Positions 1 through 5,662 of a DNA stretch of 5,738 nucleotides are shown here, in pieces. The notes beneath the pieces were generated by a model. The model saw nothing but the letters and a program-made list of their open reading frames with translations. It made no database searches and was not told the origin of the DNA. How positions within the stretch are numbered: position 1 is the stretch's first letter; the number at the start of each line of letters is the position of its first letter. The stretch is from an uncultured Eubacteriales bacterium (GTDB taxonomy: Bacteria; Bacillota; Clostridia; Oscillospirales; Oscillospiraceae). Both the position numbers and the translations under genes were made by a program. The DNA is taken from assembly GCA_900550705.1 (NCBI GenBank), contig URTG01000114.1, positions 1 to 5,738 on the forward strand. The letters are read 5' to 3'.

Positions 1-1
1 G

Positions 2-523
2 GATCCTGTGACCCCGCATTACCATGTACTCGATTCCGTGTCCGGGCAAAAAATTCTTGTCTCCTTTCGCCCTGCCACTGAGGTCGACTTTGCTATCACC
101 GCACGGGATGGGTGGCAATCAAACTGGCTGTCTGGTTTTACAAAGGCAGCCGATCTTGTATGTTATGCGTTGGAATGCGTCGACACCTATGAATTGATCG
201 GCCTCGGTGCCTATCGTATGGATCGCCGCAACGAAATCGTCCACGTCGAATATATCGAAAGCGCCGCGCACAGCAATCCGACGTTGACCTCTGCCCCCAA
301 GTATCTGCGCCTTGGAGCTGTCTTCCTGGCCTACGGCATCCAGTGCTCGATCGATTCGGGCTTCGGCGGTGCAATTTTCTTGAAAGCCAAAACCAGCGAC
401 TTGCTCCGACACTATATCCAAACCTACGGCGCCGTCCCATTTTCACACATTCATCCCGAGCTGCTGTTGATTGAAGGGGAGGCTTCCAAAAAGCTATTCT
501 TTCAATTTCTGGAGGAGGATTAA
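2..523 (+). CDS. GNAT-like acetyltransferase-type protein, 5' end cut by window
   Basis: The reading frame is open from base 2, so the true start may lie upstream. The first in-window candidate is a GTG at 8 (171 residues), but no ribosome binding site can be seen before it. From that GTG, the middle and C-terminal parts have the cadence of a GNAT fold: a strand ending in VEYIESA, then a loop, a helix starting KYLRLGAVFLAYGI, a strand GGAIFLKA, then a helix LLRHYIQTYGA. The last part matches the usual GNAT ending, where a helix is followed by FY.k.GF. The acetyl-CoA pyrophosphate loop (Q/RxxGxG/A) is not clean: only RLGA is seen, so the protein may be a divergent or catalytically weak member. 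It has no signal peptide or membrane segment. Two bases separate its stop from the next start, so the two genes form an operon. Substrate unknown. The GNAT assignment is inferred from pattern and is of moderate certainty. Confidence 0.6.
   Translation, partial: DPVTPHYHVLDSVSGQKILVSFRPATEVDFAITARDGWQSNWLSGFTKAADLVCYALECVDTYELIGLGAYRMDRRNEIVHVEYIESAAHSNPTLTSAPKYLRLGAVFLAYGIQCSIDSGFGGAIFLKAKTSDLLRHYIQTYGAVPFSHIHPELLLIEGEASKKLFFQFLEED
511..518 (+). promoter_or_regulatory. Ribosome binding site of the 68-residue gene
   Basis: GGAGGAGG lies seven bases upstream of the ATG at 526, inside the last codons of the preceding gene. It is a near-perfect Shine-Dalgarno sequence. It supports the small downstream frame as a real gene and suggests translational coupling with the gene it sits in. 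Confidence 0.75.
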
Positions 524-525
524 CT

Positions 526-732
526 ATGGCCCGCGATCAATACAGCGAATTAGATTTTCTCGCCGCACCAAACGGTTATGTTGCCGCACCCACCGCACAG
601 GACATTTCTTACCTGACCTACTTTCGCCAGGTCTGCAAACGGTACAACATCAATTTTGCCGAGGCAGATTCGGATGAACGGGAATTTGTAATCCACATGG
701 CAGAAAAAGGCTTCTATCCGCTAGAGGCCTGA
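526..732 (+). CDS. Small acidic protein of unknown function (68 aa)
   Basis: I do not recognise this family. The ATG at 526 follows a strong ribosome binding site and the stop of the upstream gene by two bases, and a hairpin terminator begins 14 bases after its stop, so it is the last gene of its operon. The protein is soluble and mildly acidic, with no signal peptide, membrane segment or cysteine motif. Two helical stretches are likely: residues about 24-40 (QDISYLTYFRQVCKRY) and about 48-62 (SDEREFVIHMAEKGF). The tight pairing with the GNAT-like gene suggests a joint role, such as a partner or regulator protein. A toxin-antitoxin pairing is possible but unsupported: known GNAT toxins normally follow a ribbon-helix-helix antitoxin gene, whereas here the small gene comes second and shows no clear ribbon-helix-helix pattern. 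Confidence 0.7.
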   Translation: MARDQYSELDFLAAPNGYVAAPTAQDISYLTYFRQVCKRYNINFAEADSDEREFVIHMAEKGFYPLEA

Positions 733-745
733 TTTACCCACATTT

Positions 746-782
746 GGGGGGAGCTTGATTTTGAAGGAATCAGGCTCCCCCC
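746..782 (+). terminator. Strong hairpin terminator after the GNAT-like operon
   Basis: Bases 746-760 (GGGGGGAGCTTGATT) pair with 768-782 (AATCAGGCTCCCCCC) over 15 positions with one G-U wobble and a seven-base loop. The stem is very stable, but the bases that follow (TTGCGTTC) form only a poor U tract, so termination efficiency is uncertain. It sits 14 bases after the stop of the small gene and directly before the next promoter, a position that suits an insulator between two transcription units. Confidence 0.7.
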
Positions 783-811
783 TTGCGTTCCTCCCCGCCG
801 CGCATTATAAT
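783..811 (+). promoter_or_regulatory. Sigma-A-type promoter of the FHA-SEDS / penicillin-binding protein operon
   Basis: A perfect -10 box TATAAT lies at 806-811. A weak -35 box TTGCGT (three of six consensus positions) lies at 783-788, with an ideal 17-base spacer. The expected transcription start is near 818, which gives a leader of about 50 bases before the TTG start at 867. The -35 box begins at the base after the upstream hairpin ends. The -10 box and spacing are seen directly; promoter activity is inferred. Confidence 0.6.
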
Positions 812-853
812 GGGATGACCTGCGGCGTATTCTGCGGGAATCTGGGATAATTC

Positions 854-859
854 GGGAGG
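854..859 (+). promoter_or_regulatory. Ribosome binding site fixing the TTG start at 867
   Basis: GGGAGG lies seven bases before TTG at 867. There is no ATG or GTG in this frame before the first membrane segment, so this site is the main reason for choosing the TTG start. Confidence 0.65.
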
Positions 860-866
860 CGGTTGC

Positions 867-2624
867 TTGTCTTCTCTTTTTGAAGTGATCCACACCCACT
901 GGCTGGCCTGTACGGCCAGGCTGATGGAGCACGCGGCGGCCCTGTGGTGGTACACGACGGCGGTGCGGTTTCTCTTTCCGGTGCTGGCCCTGTTGATTCT
1001 GGTCCGGGCCATCCGGGGACTGCTCCGGATTCAGACCGCGCCGGAGTGCTGGGGCCAGCTGACCCTGCCCGGGGGCGGCAGTCTGCCCATTCAGCACTGG
1101 GAAAATCTGCTGGGGCGTGCCCCCTCCGCCGATCTGCGGCTGGACCTGCCCACCGTCTCCCGACAGCACGCCACCCTGTGCCGGGATCAGTCCGGCCGCT
1201 GGATGGTAAGCGATCTCTCCTCCCGCGGCGGCACCAAGGTCAATGGAACGCGCATCTCCGCTCCCACCCGGGTGAAGGTGGGCGACACCCTCTCCGTGGG
1301 CGGCATCGACCTGCTGTTTCTCCCCCTGTCCCGCACGGAGGAGGAGGCCCTGGACCGGGTACGCCGGGCGGAGGCCCCCCTGCCTATGGGACCCTCTCTG
1401 CTGTGGCTGACGCTGTTCCAGGCACTGGCTTGCTTTCAGCTCATCATCAGCTATGGGACGGAGGCCTCCCTGTTTCTCCCCATTACCTTCGGTCTGCTGT
1501 GCGTGACCATGTGGACGGACTACACCCTGGCCCGGCATAACGGGGGGAAGGGCTATGAGCTGGAGACCATCGCCTTTTTCCTGTCCACCCTGTCCCTGGC
1601 CATCACCGCCGCCTCCGTGCCCCACGGAACGGCCAAGCAGCTCATCGCCCTGATCCTGGGCCTGATCCTGCTGCGGGTGCTCACCCGCTGGATGGGGAAC
1701 GCCGACCGCTTGCAGCAGCGGCGGTGGATCATGGCGGCGGCGGCCATTCTGCTGCTGTCTGTCACCCTGGTGCTGGGCCACGCCCATCACGGGGCGGCCA
1801 ACTGGATCATTCTGGGGCCGCTGTCCTTCCAGCCCTCGGAGGCGGCAAAAATCTGCTACATTTTCGCCGGGTCCGCCAGCCTGGAGCGTCTGCTCCACCG
1901 GCGCAACCTGGGGATGTTCATGGTGCTCACCGGCGTGTGTCTGCTGTGTCTGGCGCTGATGAGCGACTTCGGAACGGCCTGTATCTTCTTCGCCACCTTC
2001 CTGGTCATCGCCTACCTGCGCTCCGGCGACTTTGCCACCCTGGCCCTGCTGTGCGGCGGAGCCGGCTTTGCCGGGCTGCTGGTGCTGCGGTTCCGGCCTT
2101 ACATTCTGCGGCGCTTTGCCTCCTGGGGGCACGCCTGGGCCGCCGCCTCCACCACGGGCTACCAGCAGACCCGGGCCATGTCGGCCGCCGCCTCCGGCGG
2201 TCTGCCCGGCGTGGGGGCCGGCGAGGGCTGGCTGCACCATATCCCCGCCGCCGATACCGACCTGGTCTTCGGAATGCTGTGCGAGGAGTGGGGCCTGCTC
2301 ATCGCCATGCTCGCGGTGCTGGCCATTCTCACCCTGGCAGTGTTCGCCGCCCGCTCCTGCCGGACGGGGCGGACCGCCTTCCCCACCATCGCCGCCTGCG
2401 CCGCCGGGTCTCTGCTGGTGGTGCAGACCTGTCTGAACGTATTCGGCGCCATGGACCTGCTGCCCCTCACCGGCGTGACCTTCCCCTTTTTGTCCAATGG
2501 CGGCTCGGCCATGATGGCCTCCTGGGGCCTGCTGGCCTTCTTGAAGGCGGCGGACGGCCGGGAGGCCGCCCCCATCGTTTCTCACTCCAAAACCGGTCAG
2601 GAGGGGTCCCATGAAAAAGCTTGA
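867..2624 (+). CDS. FHA-domain SEDS protein (FtsW/RodA/SpoVE family peptidoglycan glycosyltransferase)
   Basis: This 585-residue membrane protein should polymerise lipid II into glycan strands. The order is: one membrane segment (about 33-50), a cytoplasmic FHA domain (about 63-155), then a SEDS core of roughly ten membrane segments (about 177-562). FHA hallmarks are G83-R84, S98-R99-x-H101 and SSRGGT (118-123) before VNG (125-127); the usual Asn of the NGT step is Gly121. SEDS hallmarks are WIILG (313-317) with FQPSE (321-325) and K328, SDFGT (366-370), GYQQ (431-434), SGGLPGVGAG (443-452), TD465 with EEWG (473-476), and LPLTGVTFPF (532-541) with GG (545-546). Asp465 aligns with the essential extracellular Asp of RodA/FtsW. 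The FHA domain suggests that binding of a phosphothreonine partner, perhaps a substrate of a PASTA kinase, controls the enzyme. Start is TTG with a good ribosome binding site. It overlaps the downstream penicillin-binding protein gene by 14 bases. Whether it serves elongation, division or sporulation cannot be told from the sequence. Confidence 0.93.
   Translation: MSSLFEVIHTHWLACTARLMEHAAALWWYTTAVRFLFPVLALLILVRAIRGLLRIQTAPECWGQLTLPGGGSLPIQHWENLLGRAPSADLRLDLPTVSRQHATLCRDQSGRWMVSDLSSRGGTKVNGTRISAPTRVKVGDTLSVGGIDLLFLPLSRTEEEALDRVRRAEAPLPMGPSLLWLTLFQALACFQLIISYGTEASLFLPITFGLLCVTMWTDYTLARHNGGKGYELETIAFFLSTLSLAITAASVPHGTAKQLIALILGLILLRVLTRWMGNADRLQQRRWIMAAAAILLLSVTLVLGHAHHGAANWIILGPLSFQPSEAAKICYIFAGSASLERLLHRRNLGMFMVLTGVCLLCLALMSDFGTACIFFATFLVIAYLRSGDFATLALLCGGAGFAGLLVLRFRPYILRRFASWGHAWAAASTTGYQQTRAMSAAASGGLPGVGAGEGWLHHIPAADTDLVFGMLCEEWGLLIAMLAVLAILTLAVFAARSCRTGRTAFPTIAACAAGSLLVVQTCLNVFGAMDLLPLTGVTFPFLSNGGSAMMASWGLLAFLKAADGREAAPIVSHSKTGQEGSHEKA
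2599..2606 (+). promoter_or_regulatory. Ribosome binding site of the penicillin-binding protein gene
   Basis: AGGAGGGG lies inside the last codons of the SEDS gene, with the AGGAGG core six bases before the ATG at 2611. This start therefore overlaps the SEDS stop (2622-2624), an arrangement typical of translational coupling. Confidence 0.75.
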
Positions 2625-3975
2625 ACACCGCGCCGCCCTGTGTCTGGCCCTGGCGGGGCTGCTGCTGGCGGGCCTGGTCCTGTTTCTGGGCCGGTATCTC
2701 CTCAGCGGAGCGGATTGGGCCGCCGCCCCCTTTAACCGGCACCTGTACACCAGCGGCGGAACTCTGAGCCGCGGCACCGTGCTGGACCGGAACGGCACCG
2801 TGCTGTCCTCCGTCAACGAGGATGGCTCCCGGAGCTATCCCGACGGGAAGGCGCTGCGCCGCGCAATCCTCCACGCAGTGGGCGACCCGGCCGGGAACAT
2901 CAGCACCGGGGCGCTGTCCGCCTTCGGCAGCAAGCTGTCTGGCTACTCCCTGCTGGGGGGCAGCTTCTCCGCCGGAACGGGCAACCAGCTCTCCCTGACC
3001 ATCGACGCCGACTATAATCTGGCCGCCTGGAACGCCCTGAACGGGCGGAAGGGCACCGTGGCCGTGTATCACTACAAGACGGGCGAGGTGCTGTGCATGG
3101 TCTCCTCCCCCTCCTTCGACCCCCGGAACATCCCCGACGACCTGGAGACCAACGCGAAGTATGAGGGGGCCTATCTGAACCGGTTCCTCTCCTCCACCTT
3201 CACCCCCGGCTCCATCTTCAAGCTGGTGACGCTGAACGCCGCCCTGGAGCAGCTGCCCGACCTGAGCAGCCGCACCTGGGAGTGCTCCGGCTCCATCACC
3301 ATCGACGGGGAGACCATCACCTGCACCAAGGCCCACGGCACCCAGAACATCCAGGACGCCCTGGCCAACTCCTGCAACGTGGTCTTCGGCCAGCTGGCGG
3401 TGGAGCTGGGCGGAAAAACCATGGAGAAATATGTAAAGGCCGCCGGCTTGACAAGGTCCTGGAGCGCAGACGGAATTTCCACCGCCGCCGGCAGCTTTGA
3501 CTTTTCTGACGGCACCGACGGCAACCTGGCCTGGGCCGGGGTCGGGCAGTATCACGACGCGGTGAATCCCTGTGCCATGCTGGTCTATCTGGGGGCCATC
3601 GCCAACGGCGGAAAGGCCCCCCTGCCCCGGCTGATCCATCAGCTTCACCGCCCGGGTCTGCCCGATTTGCCCCGCTTCTCCCGGCACACCGGCCGGCTCA
3701 TTAAAGCGGACACCGCCCAGGCGCTGACCGACATGATGGCCAACAACGTGGCCGTGACCTACGGCACCAGACGCTTCCCCAATATGGACCTGTGCGCCAA
3801 GTCGGGCACCGCCGAGGTGGGCAGCGACCGGAAGCCCCACGCCTGGTTTGTGGGCTTCCTGCGGAACCCGGACTATCCCTATGCCTTTGTGGTCCTGGTG
3901 GAAAACGGCGGCGGCGGCTCCGCCGTGGCGGGGGATGTGGCCTCCGCCGTGCTGAAAACCATGACCGGCCAATAA
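2611..3975 (+). CDS. Class B penicillin-binding protein (peptidoglycan DD-transpeptidase, PbpA/FtsI-like)
   Basis: This 454-residue enzyme should crosslink the glycan strands made by its SEDS partner. Residues about 8-31 form a single signal anchor, which places the rest outside the membrane. The conserved RGTVLDRNGTVL (54-65) opens the extracytoplasmic part. The transpeptidase domain runs from about 128 to the end and has all three active-site motifs: S201-I-F-K204 (nucleophile Ser201), S254-C-N256 and K397-S-G-T400. The stretch between anchor and catalytic domain is only about 95 residues, so most of the N-terminal pedestal of FtsI or PBP2 is missing. The length is close to that of actinobacterial PbpA, which also pairs with a RodA gene. 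No PASTA repeats are present. The gene overlaps its SEDS neighbour and shares its promoter. It has no terminator of its own before 3996, so the inverted-repeat element downstream probably ends its transcript. It could equally be a sporulation- or division-specific paralogue. Confidence 0.93.
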   Translation: MKKLEHRAALCLALAGLLLAGLVLFLGRYLLSGADWAAAPFNRHLYTSGGTLSRGTVLDRNGTVLSSVNEDGSRSYPDGKALRRAILHAVGDPAGNISTGALSAFGSKLSGYSLLGGSFSAGTGNQLSLTIDADYNLAAWNALNGRKGTVAVYHYKTGEVLCMVSSPSFDPRNIPDDLETNAKYEGAYLNRFLSSTFTPGSIFKLVTLNAALEQLPDLSSRTWECSGSITIDGETITCTKAHGTQNIQDALANSCNVVFGQLAVELGGKTMEKYVKAAGLTRSWSADGISTAAGSFDFSDGTDGNLAWAGVGQYHDAVNPCAMLVYLGAIANGGKAPLPRLIHQLHRPGLPDLPRFSRHTGRLIKADTAQALTDMMANNVAVTYGTRRFPNMDLCAKSGTAEVGSDRKPHAWFVGFLRNPDYPYAFVVLVENGGGGSAVAGDVASAVLKTMTGQ

Positions 3976-3996
3976 GAAGCAAAGCAATCCGCAAGC

Positions 3997-4132
3997 GGGG
4001 CTGTCTCAAAATAACATTTGCTAAAAATGAACCCAACAAAAAAGTCGTGAAAATCCGAAAAAGCTGGATTCTCACGACTTTTTAACTTTTGACGGGTCTG
4101 TTCTCCTGCAACTTGCATTTTGAGACAGCCCC
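3997..4132. mobile_element. MITE-like element with 16-base terminal inverted repeats
   Basis: GGGGCTGTCTCAAAAT at 3997-4012 is repeated as its exact reverse complement at 4117-4132, bounding 136 bases with no usable reading frame. A second inverted repeat is nested at its centre (4039-4083). From memory, ends of the form GGGGCTGTCTCAAAA occur on insertion sequences of Firmicutes, including IS1182-type elements, so this may be a non-autonomous derivative or a joined pair of ends; I could not check this. No target-site duplication is visible (left flank CAAGC, right flank TATGA). The left end overlaps a short palindrome, CCGCAAGCGG at 3989-3998, and palindromes are plausible insertion targets. 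It lies between two convergent genes and disrupts neither. A plain composite terminator is the alternative. Confidence 0.6.
4039..4083. terminator. Bidirectional hairpin terminator inside the inverted-repeat element
   Basis: Bases 4039-4056 (AAAAAGTCGTGAAAATCC) pair with 4066-4083 (GGATTCTCACGACTTTTT) with one mismatch and a nine-base loop. In the minus-strand transcript the odd pair becomes a G-U wobble. A run of A at 4038-4043 and of T at 4079-4083 gives each direction a U tract after the stem. It can end transcription of the penicillin-binding protein gene from the left and the cyclase gene from the right. Confidence 0.75.
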
Positions 4133-4161
4133 TATGATTTCCGTTGTGCCGCGCGAGGGGG

Positions 4162-5514
4162 TCAGTGCCGTCTGCGATCCATGCCGCTCTTTTCGTAGAA
4201 TTCCGCTTTGTCCGCGTACATCAGCTGTTCTGCCTCCATCACGGCGTGGAACATATCGTCACCCATTGTCTCCAGCCGAACCATGCCCACCGCCAGATTT
4301 ACGGAATGCTCCTTCGCGGCCTCCCGCAGCTGCGCCACCCGAGCCTCGGCATCGGCTTGGGTAACGTTCGGGCAAACTGCCAGCAGCTCGTCGCCGCCGA
4401 GGCGGAATAGGTAGCTGTCGTCGAAAACCTGCCTGAGACATTCGCAGGCTCTGAGGATCAGCCTGTCGCCCGCCTTGTGTCCCTGCGTGTCATTCACCTG
4501 CTTCAGGCCCGTAACGTCGCAGTACACGATGGCAACGCTCTGCGTCCGATCCATCTGCTGGACAAATTCGGTCAGGGCGAAGCGGTTGCCCAGCTTGGTG
4601 AGCGCGTCCTTATAGCTCAGCTCCATCAGCTTATTCAGCAGCTTTCTCCGCTTGAGACAGGCGATCAGGAAGGCTGCCGTGATCTGGAGCATATCGTGGG
4701 AGTATTCCAAAAATTTCGGCGGCGGATTGTCCACGCCGCAGAAGGCGACGACCTTTCCCCTGTCGTACAGGGGGACAATCACAAGAGAATGGATGCCCTG
4801 CCGCTTGAGGTTTTCATATTGCATCGGGTCGGTTTCCTTTGTTTCCTCCAGGTCGGGGATGATAATATTCTGGCCGTCCTCAAAGATGCGGTACCAGTTG
4901 GCACAGACCTCAGGCGGCACGTTTTGCAGGTTATCCTTCTCGGGTTGGATGCCCGGCGCACACCACTCGTAGGTGTTGTCGTCGCCCCCGTTTTCGTTTT
5001 TCTCGAAGATGTAGGTCCGCTCGCCGCTGAGCGCCTTTCCCAGATGCTCTAAGATAGTATTGATGCTCTCATCCGGCGACTCGGCGGCGATAGCCTTTTT
5101 CAGCCCATTGTTGGCCAAGGCCTCAATGTCCCGATACATCTGAACGACCTGATCCTGCGCGCGCTCCTCCGTGATGTCGATGGCGATCTCGATCCGATAC
5201 TTCCGCTTCGTTTCCGCGTCCTCGATCAGCGTGTCTTTCAGACTAAAGTACCTCTCGACGACGGGGTTATAGTAACGCCATTCCACGAACCTTCCGACGC
5301 AGAGCTTCTCATTGTTACAGATCCCGCAGGGGAAATTGCAGCCCTGCAATACCTCATGGCACTTCCGTCCCTTGATCTCATCCAGGGATTTCAGTCCGAA
5401 GGCATCCAGTGCTTTTTGGTTCAGGTAGACAAGCTCATAGGTCTCGATGTCCGACGCATACACAAGTTCGTCTAAGTTTTGGAAAAAACTCCAAACATTT
5501 TCTAACTTATCCAT
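4162..5514 (-). CDS. PAS-GAF-GGDEF protein, probable diguanylate cyclase
   Basis: This is a soluble sensor that should make cyclic di-GMP from two GTP. Numbering here starts from an upstream ATG at 5520 (452 residues). The ATG at 5514 is preferred (450 residues) because AGGAG at 5521-5525 directly abuts the first ATG but lies six bases from the second. A PAS domain (about 10-118) carries cysteines at 54, 61, 65, 68 and 74. A GAF domain (about 145-290) follows, then a short linker helix and GGDEF (about 300-445). GGDEF features: D305-x-LTxLGNR, D335 (metal), N343-D, GH-x-x-G-D352 (guanine binding) and GGDEL (375-379) in place of GGDEF. The usual second Asp and Phe of DxDxFK are Thr337 and Leu339. 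The RxxD inhibitory site is absent (Phe and Ser at the key positions). No EAL domain or membrane segment is present. Catalytic residues look intact, so activity is likely but unproven. The gene converges on the cell-wall operon. Confidence 0.92.
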   Translation of the reverse strand: MDKLENVWSFFQNLDELVYASDIETYELVYLNQKALDAFGLKSLDEIKGRKCHEVLQGCNFPCGICNNEKLCVGRFVEWRYYNPVVERYFSLKDTLIEDAETKRKYRIEIAIDITEERAQDQVVQMYRDIEALANNGLKKAIAAESPDESINTILEHLGKALSGERTYIFEKNENGGDDNTYEWCAPGIQPEKDNLQNVPPEVCANWYRIFEDGQNIIIPDLEETKETDPMQYENLKRQGIHSLVIVPLYDRGKVVAFCGVDNPPPKFLEYSHDMLQITAAFLIACLKRRKLLNKLMELSYKDALTKLGNRFALTEFVQQMDRTQSVAIVYCDVTGLKQVNDTQGHKAGDRLILRACECLRQVFDDSYLFRLGGDELLAVCPNVTQADAEARVAQLREAAKEHSVNLAVGMVRLETMGDDMFHAVMEAEQLMYADKAEFYEKSGMDRRRH

Positions 5515-5520
5515 TTCCAT

Positions 5521-5525
5521 CTCCT
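5521..5525 (-). promoter_or_regulatory. Ribosome binding site favouring the second ATG of the cyclase gene
   Basis: On the minus strand AGGAG runs straight into ATG at 5520, which leaves no spacer for that codon. The in-frame ATG at 5514 has a normal six-base spacer, so translation most likely starts there and the protein begins MDKLENVW. Confidence 0.6.
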
Positions 5526-5545
5526 ATATATATACATAAAAATGG

Positions 5546-5571
5546 CATCGGGATATGCGCGTATCTCGATG
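5546..5571 (-). promoter_or_regulatory. Leader hairpin followed by a T run upstream of the cyclase gene
   Basis: In the minus-strand transcript CATCGAGATA (5571-5562) can pair with TATCCCGATG (5555-5546) around a six-base loop, with one A-C mismatch. It is followed by CCATTTTTA. This has the shape of a weak intrinsic terminator or attenuator inside the predicted leader, or it could be the terminator of a gene lying to the right. No known riboswitch core was recognised here. Confidence 0.35.
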
Positions 5572-5596
5572 GAAAAATGCTTTTCATGTTTTTACA

Positions 5597-5625
5597 ATTT
5601 TACAATATTCCTTTTACAAATACAA
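5597..5625 (-). promoter_or_regulatory. Candidate promoter of the cyclase gene
   Basis: Read on the minus strand, TTGTAT at 5625-5620 (three of six -35 positions) and TAAAAT at 5602-5597 (five of six -10 positions) are separated by 17 bases. Transcription would start near 5590 and give a leader of about 75 bases. The region is so AT-rich that several alternative boxes exist, so this choice is tentative. Confidence 0.4.
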
Positions 5626-5648
5626 GTCATAATCTATTTTTTAACGTA

Positions 5649-5662
5649 TGTAAGCGTTTACA
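5649..5662. promoter_or_regulatory. CcpA-type catabolite-responsive element (cre)
   Basis: TGTAAGCGTTTACA matches the Bacillus cre consensus TGWAARCGYTWNCW at every position on both strands. It lies about 24 bases upstream of the candidate -35 box of the cyclase gene. CcpA with HPr-Ser-P would bind it when preferred sugars are plentiful. An upstream site could activate, or repress if the real promoter is nearer. Another LacI-family regulator could also own the site, and it might instead serve a gene to the right of the window. Confidence 0.6.

Noticed and set aside
1..6. A BamHI recognition sequence exactly at the left edge
   Set aside because: It could mark a clone or fragment boundary, but a six-base site at an edge can be chance and says nothing on the biology.
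526..732. Ribbon-helix-helix antitoxin for a GNAT toxin
   Set aside because: The gene order is opposite to the usual one, and the protein lacks the short basic N-terminal strand expected of a ribbon-helix-helix DNA binder.
1724..2614. A 296-codon plus-strand frame inside the SEDS gene
   Set aside because: It is a frame-shifted shadow rich in Arg, His and Gly. The SEDS frame is continuous across it with conserved motifs, so there is no sign of a frameshift or nested gene.
714..2816. A 700-codon open frame on the minus strand opposite the SEDS gene
   Set aside because: Its product is rich in Gly, Gln, Pro and Arg with no fold-like pattern. It arises from GC-rich third codon positions on the plus strand, where a full FHA-SEDS protein with conserved motifs is encoded.
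2467..3987. A 506-codon open frame on the minus strand opposite the penicillin-binding protein gene
   Set aside because: Low-complexity Gly/Gln/Val/His-rich translation with no ribosome binding site or motifs. The plus strand here has all three transpeptidase motifs.
4477..5052. A 191-codon plus-strand frame opposite the cyclase gene
   Set aside because: The minus strand encodes recognisable GAF and GGDEF domains here; the plus frame has no ribosome binding site and no match I recognise.
5521..5596. Cyclic di-GMP riboswitch in the cyclase leader
   Set aside because: Only one short hairpin is present. The conserved core sequences and second helix of the GEMM riboswitches are not seen.
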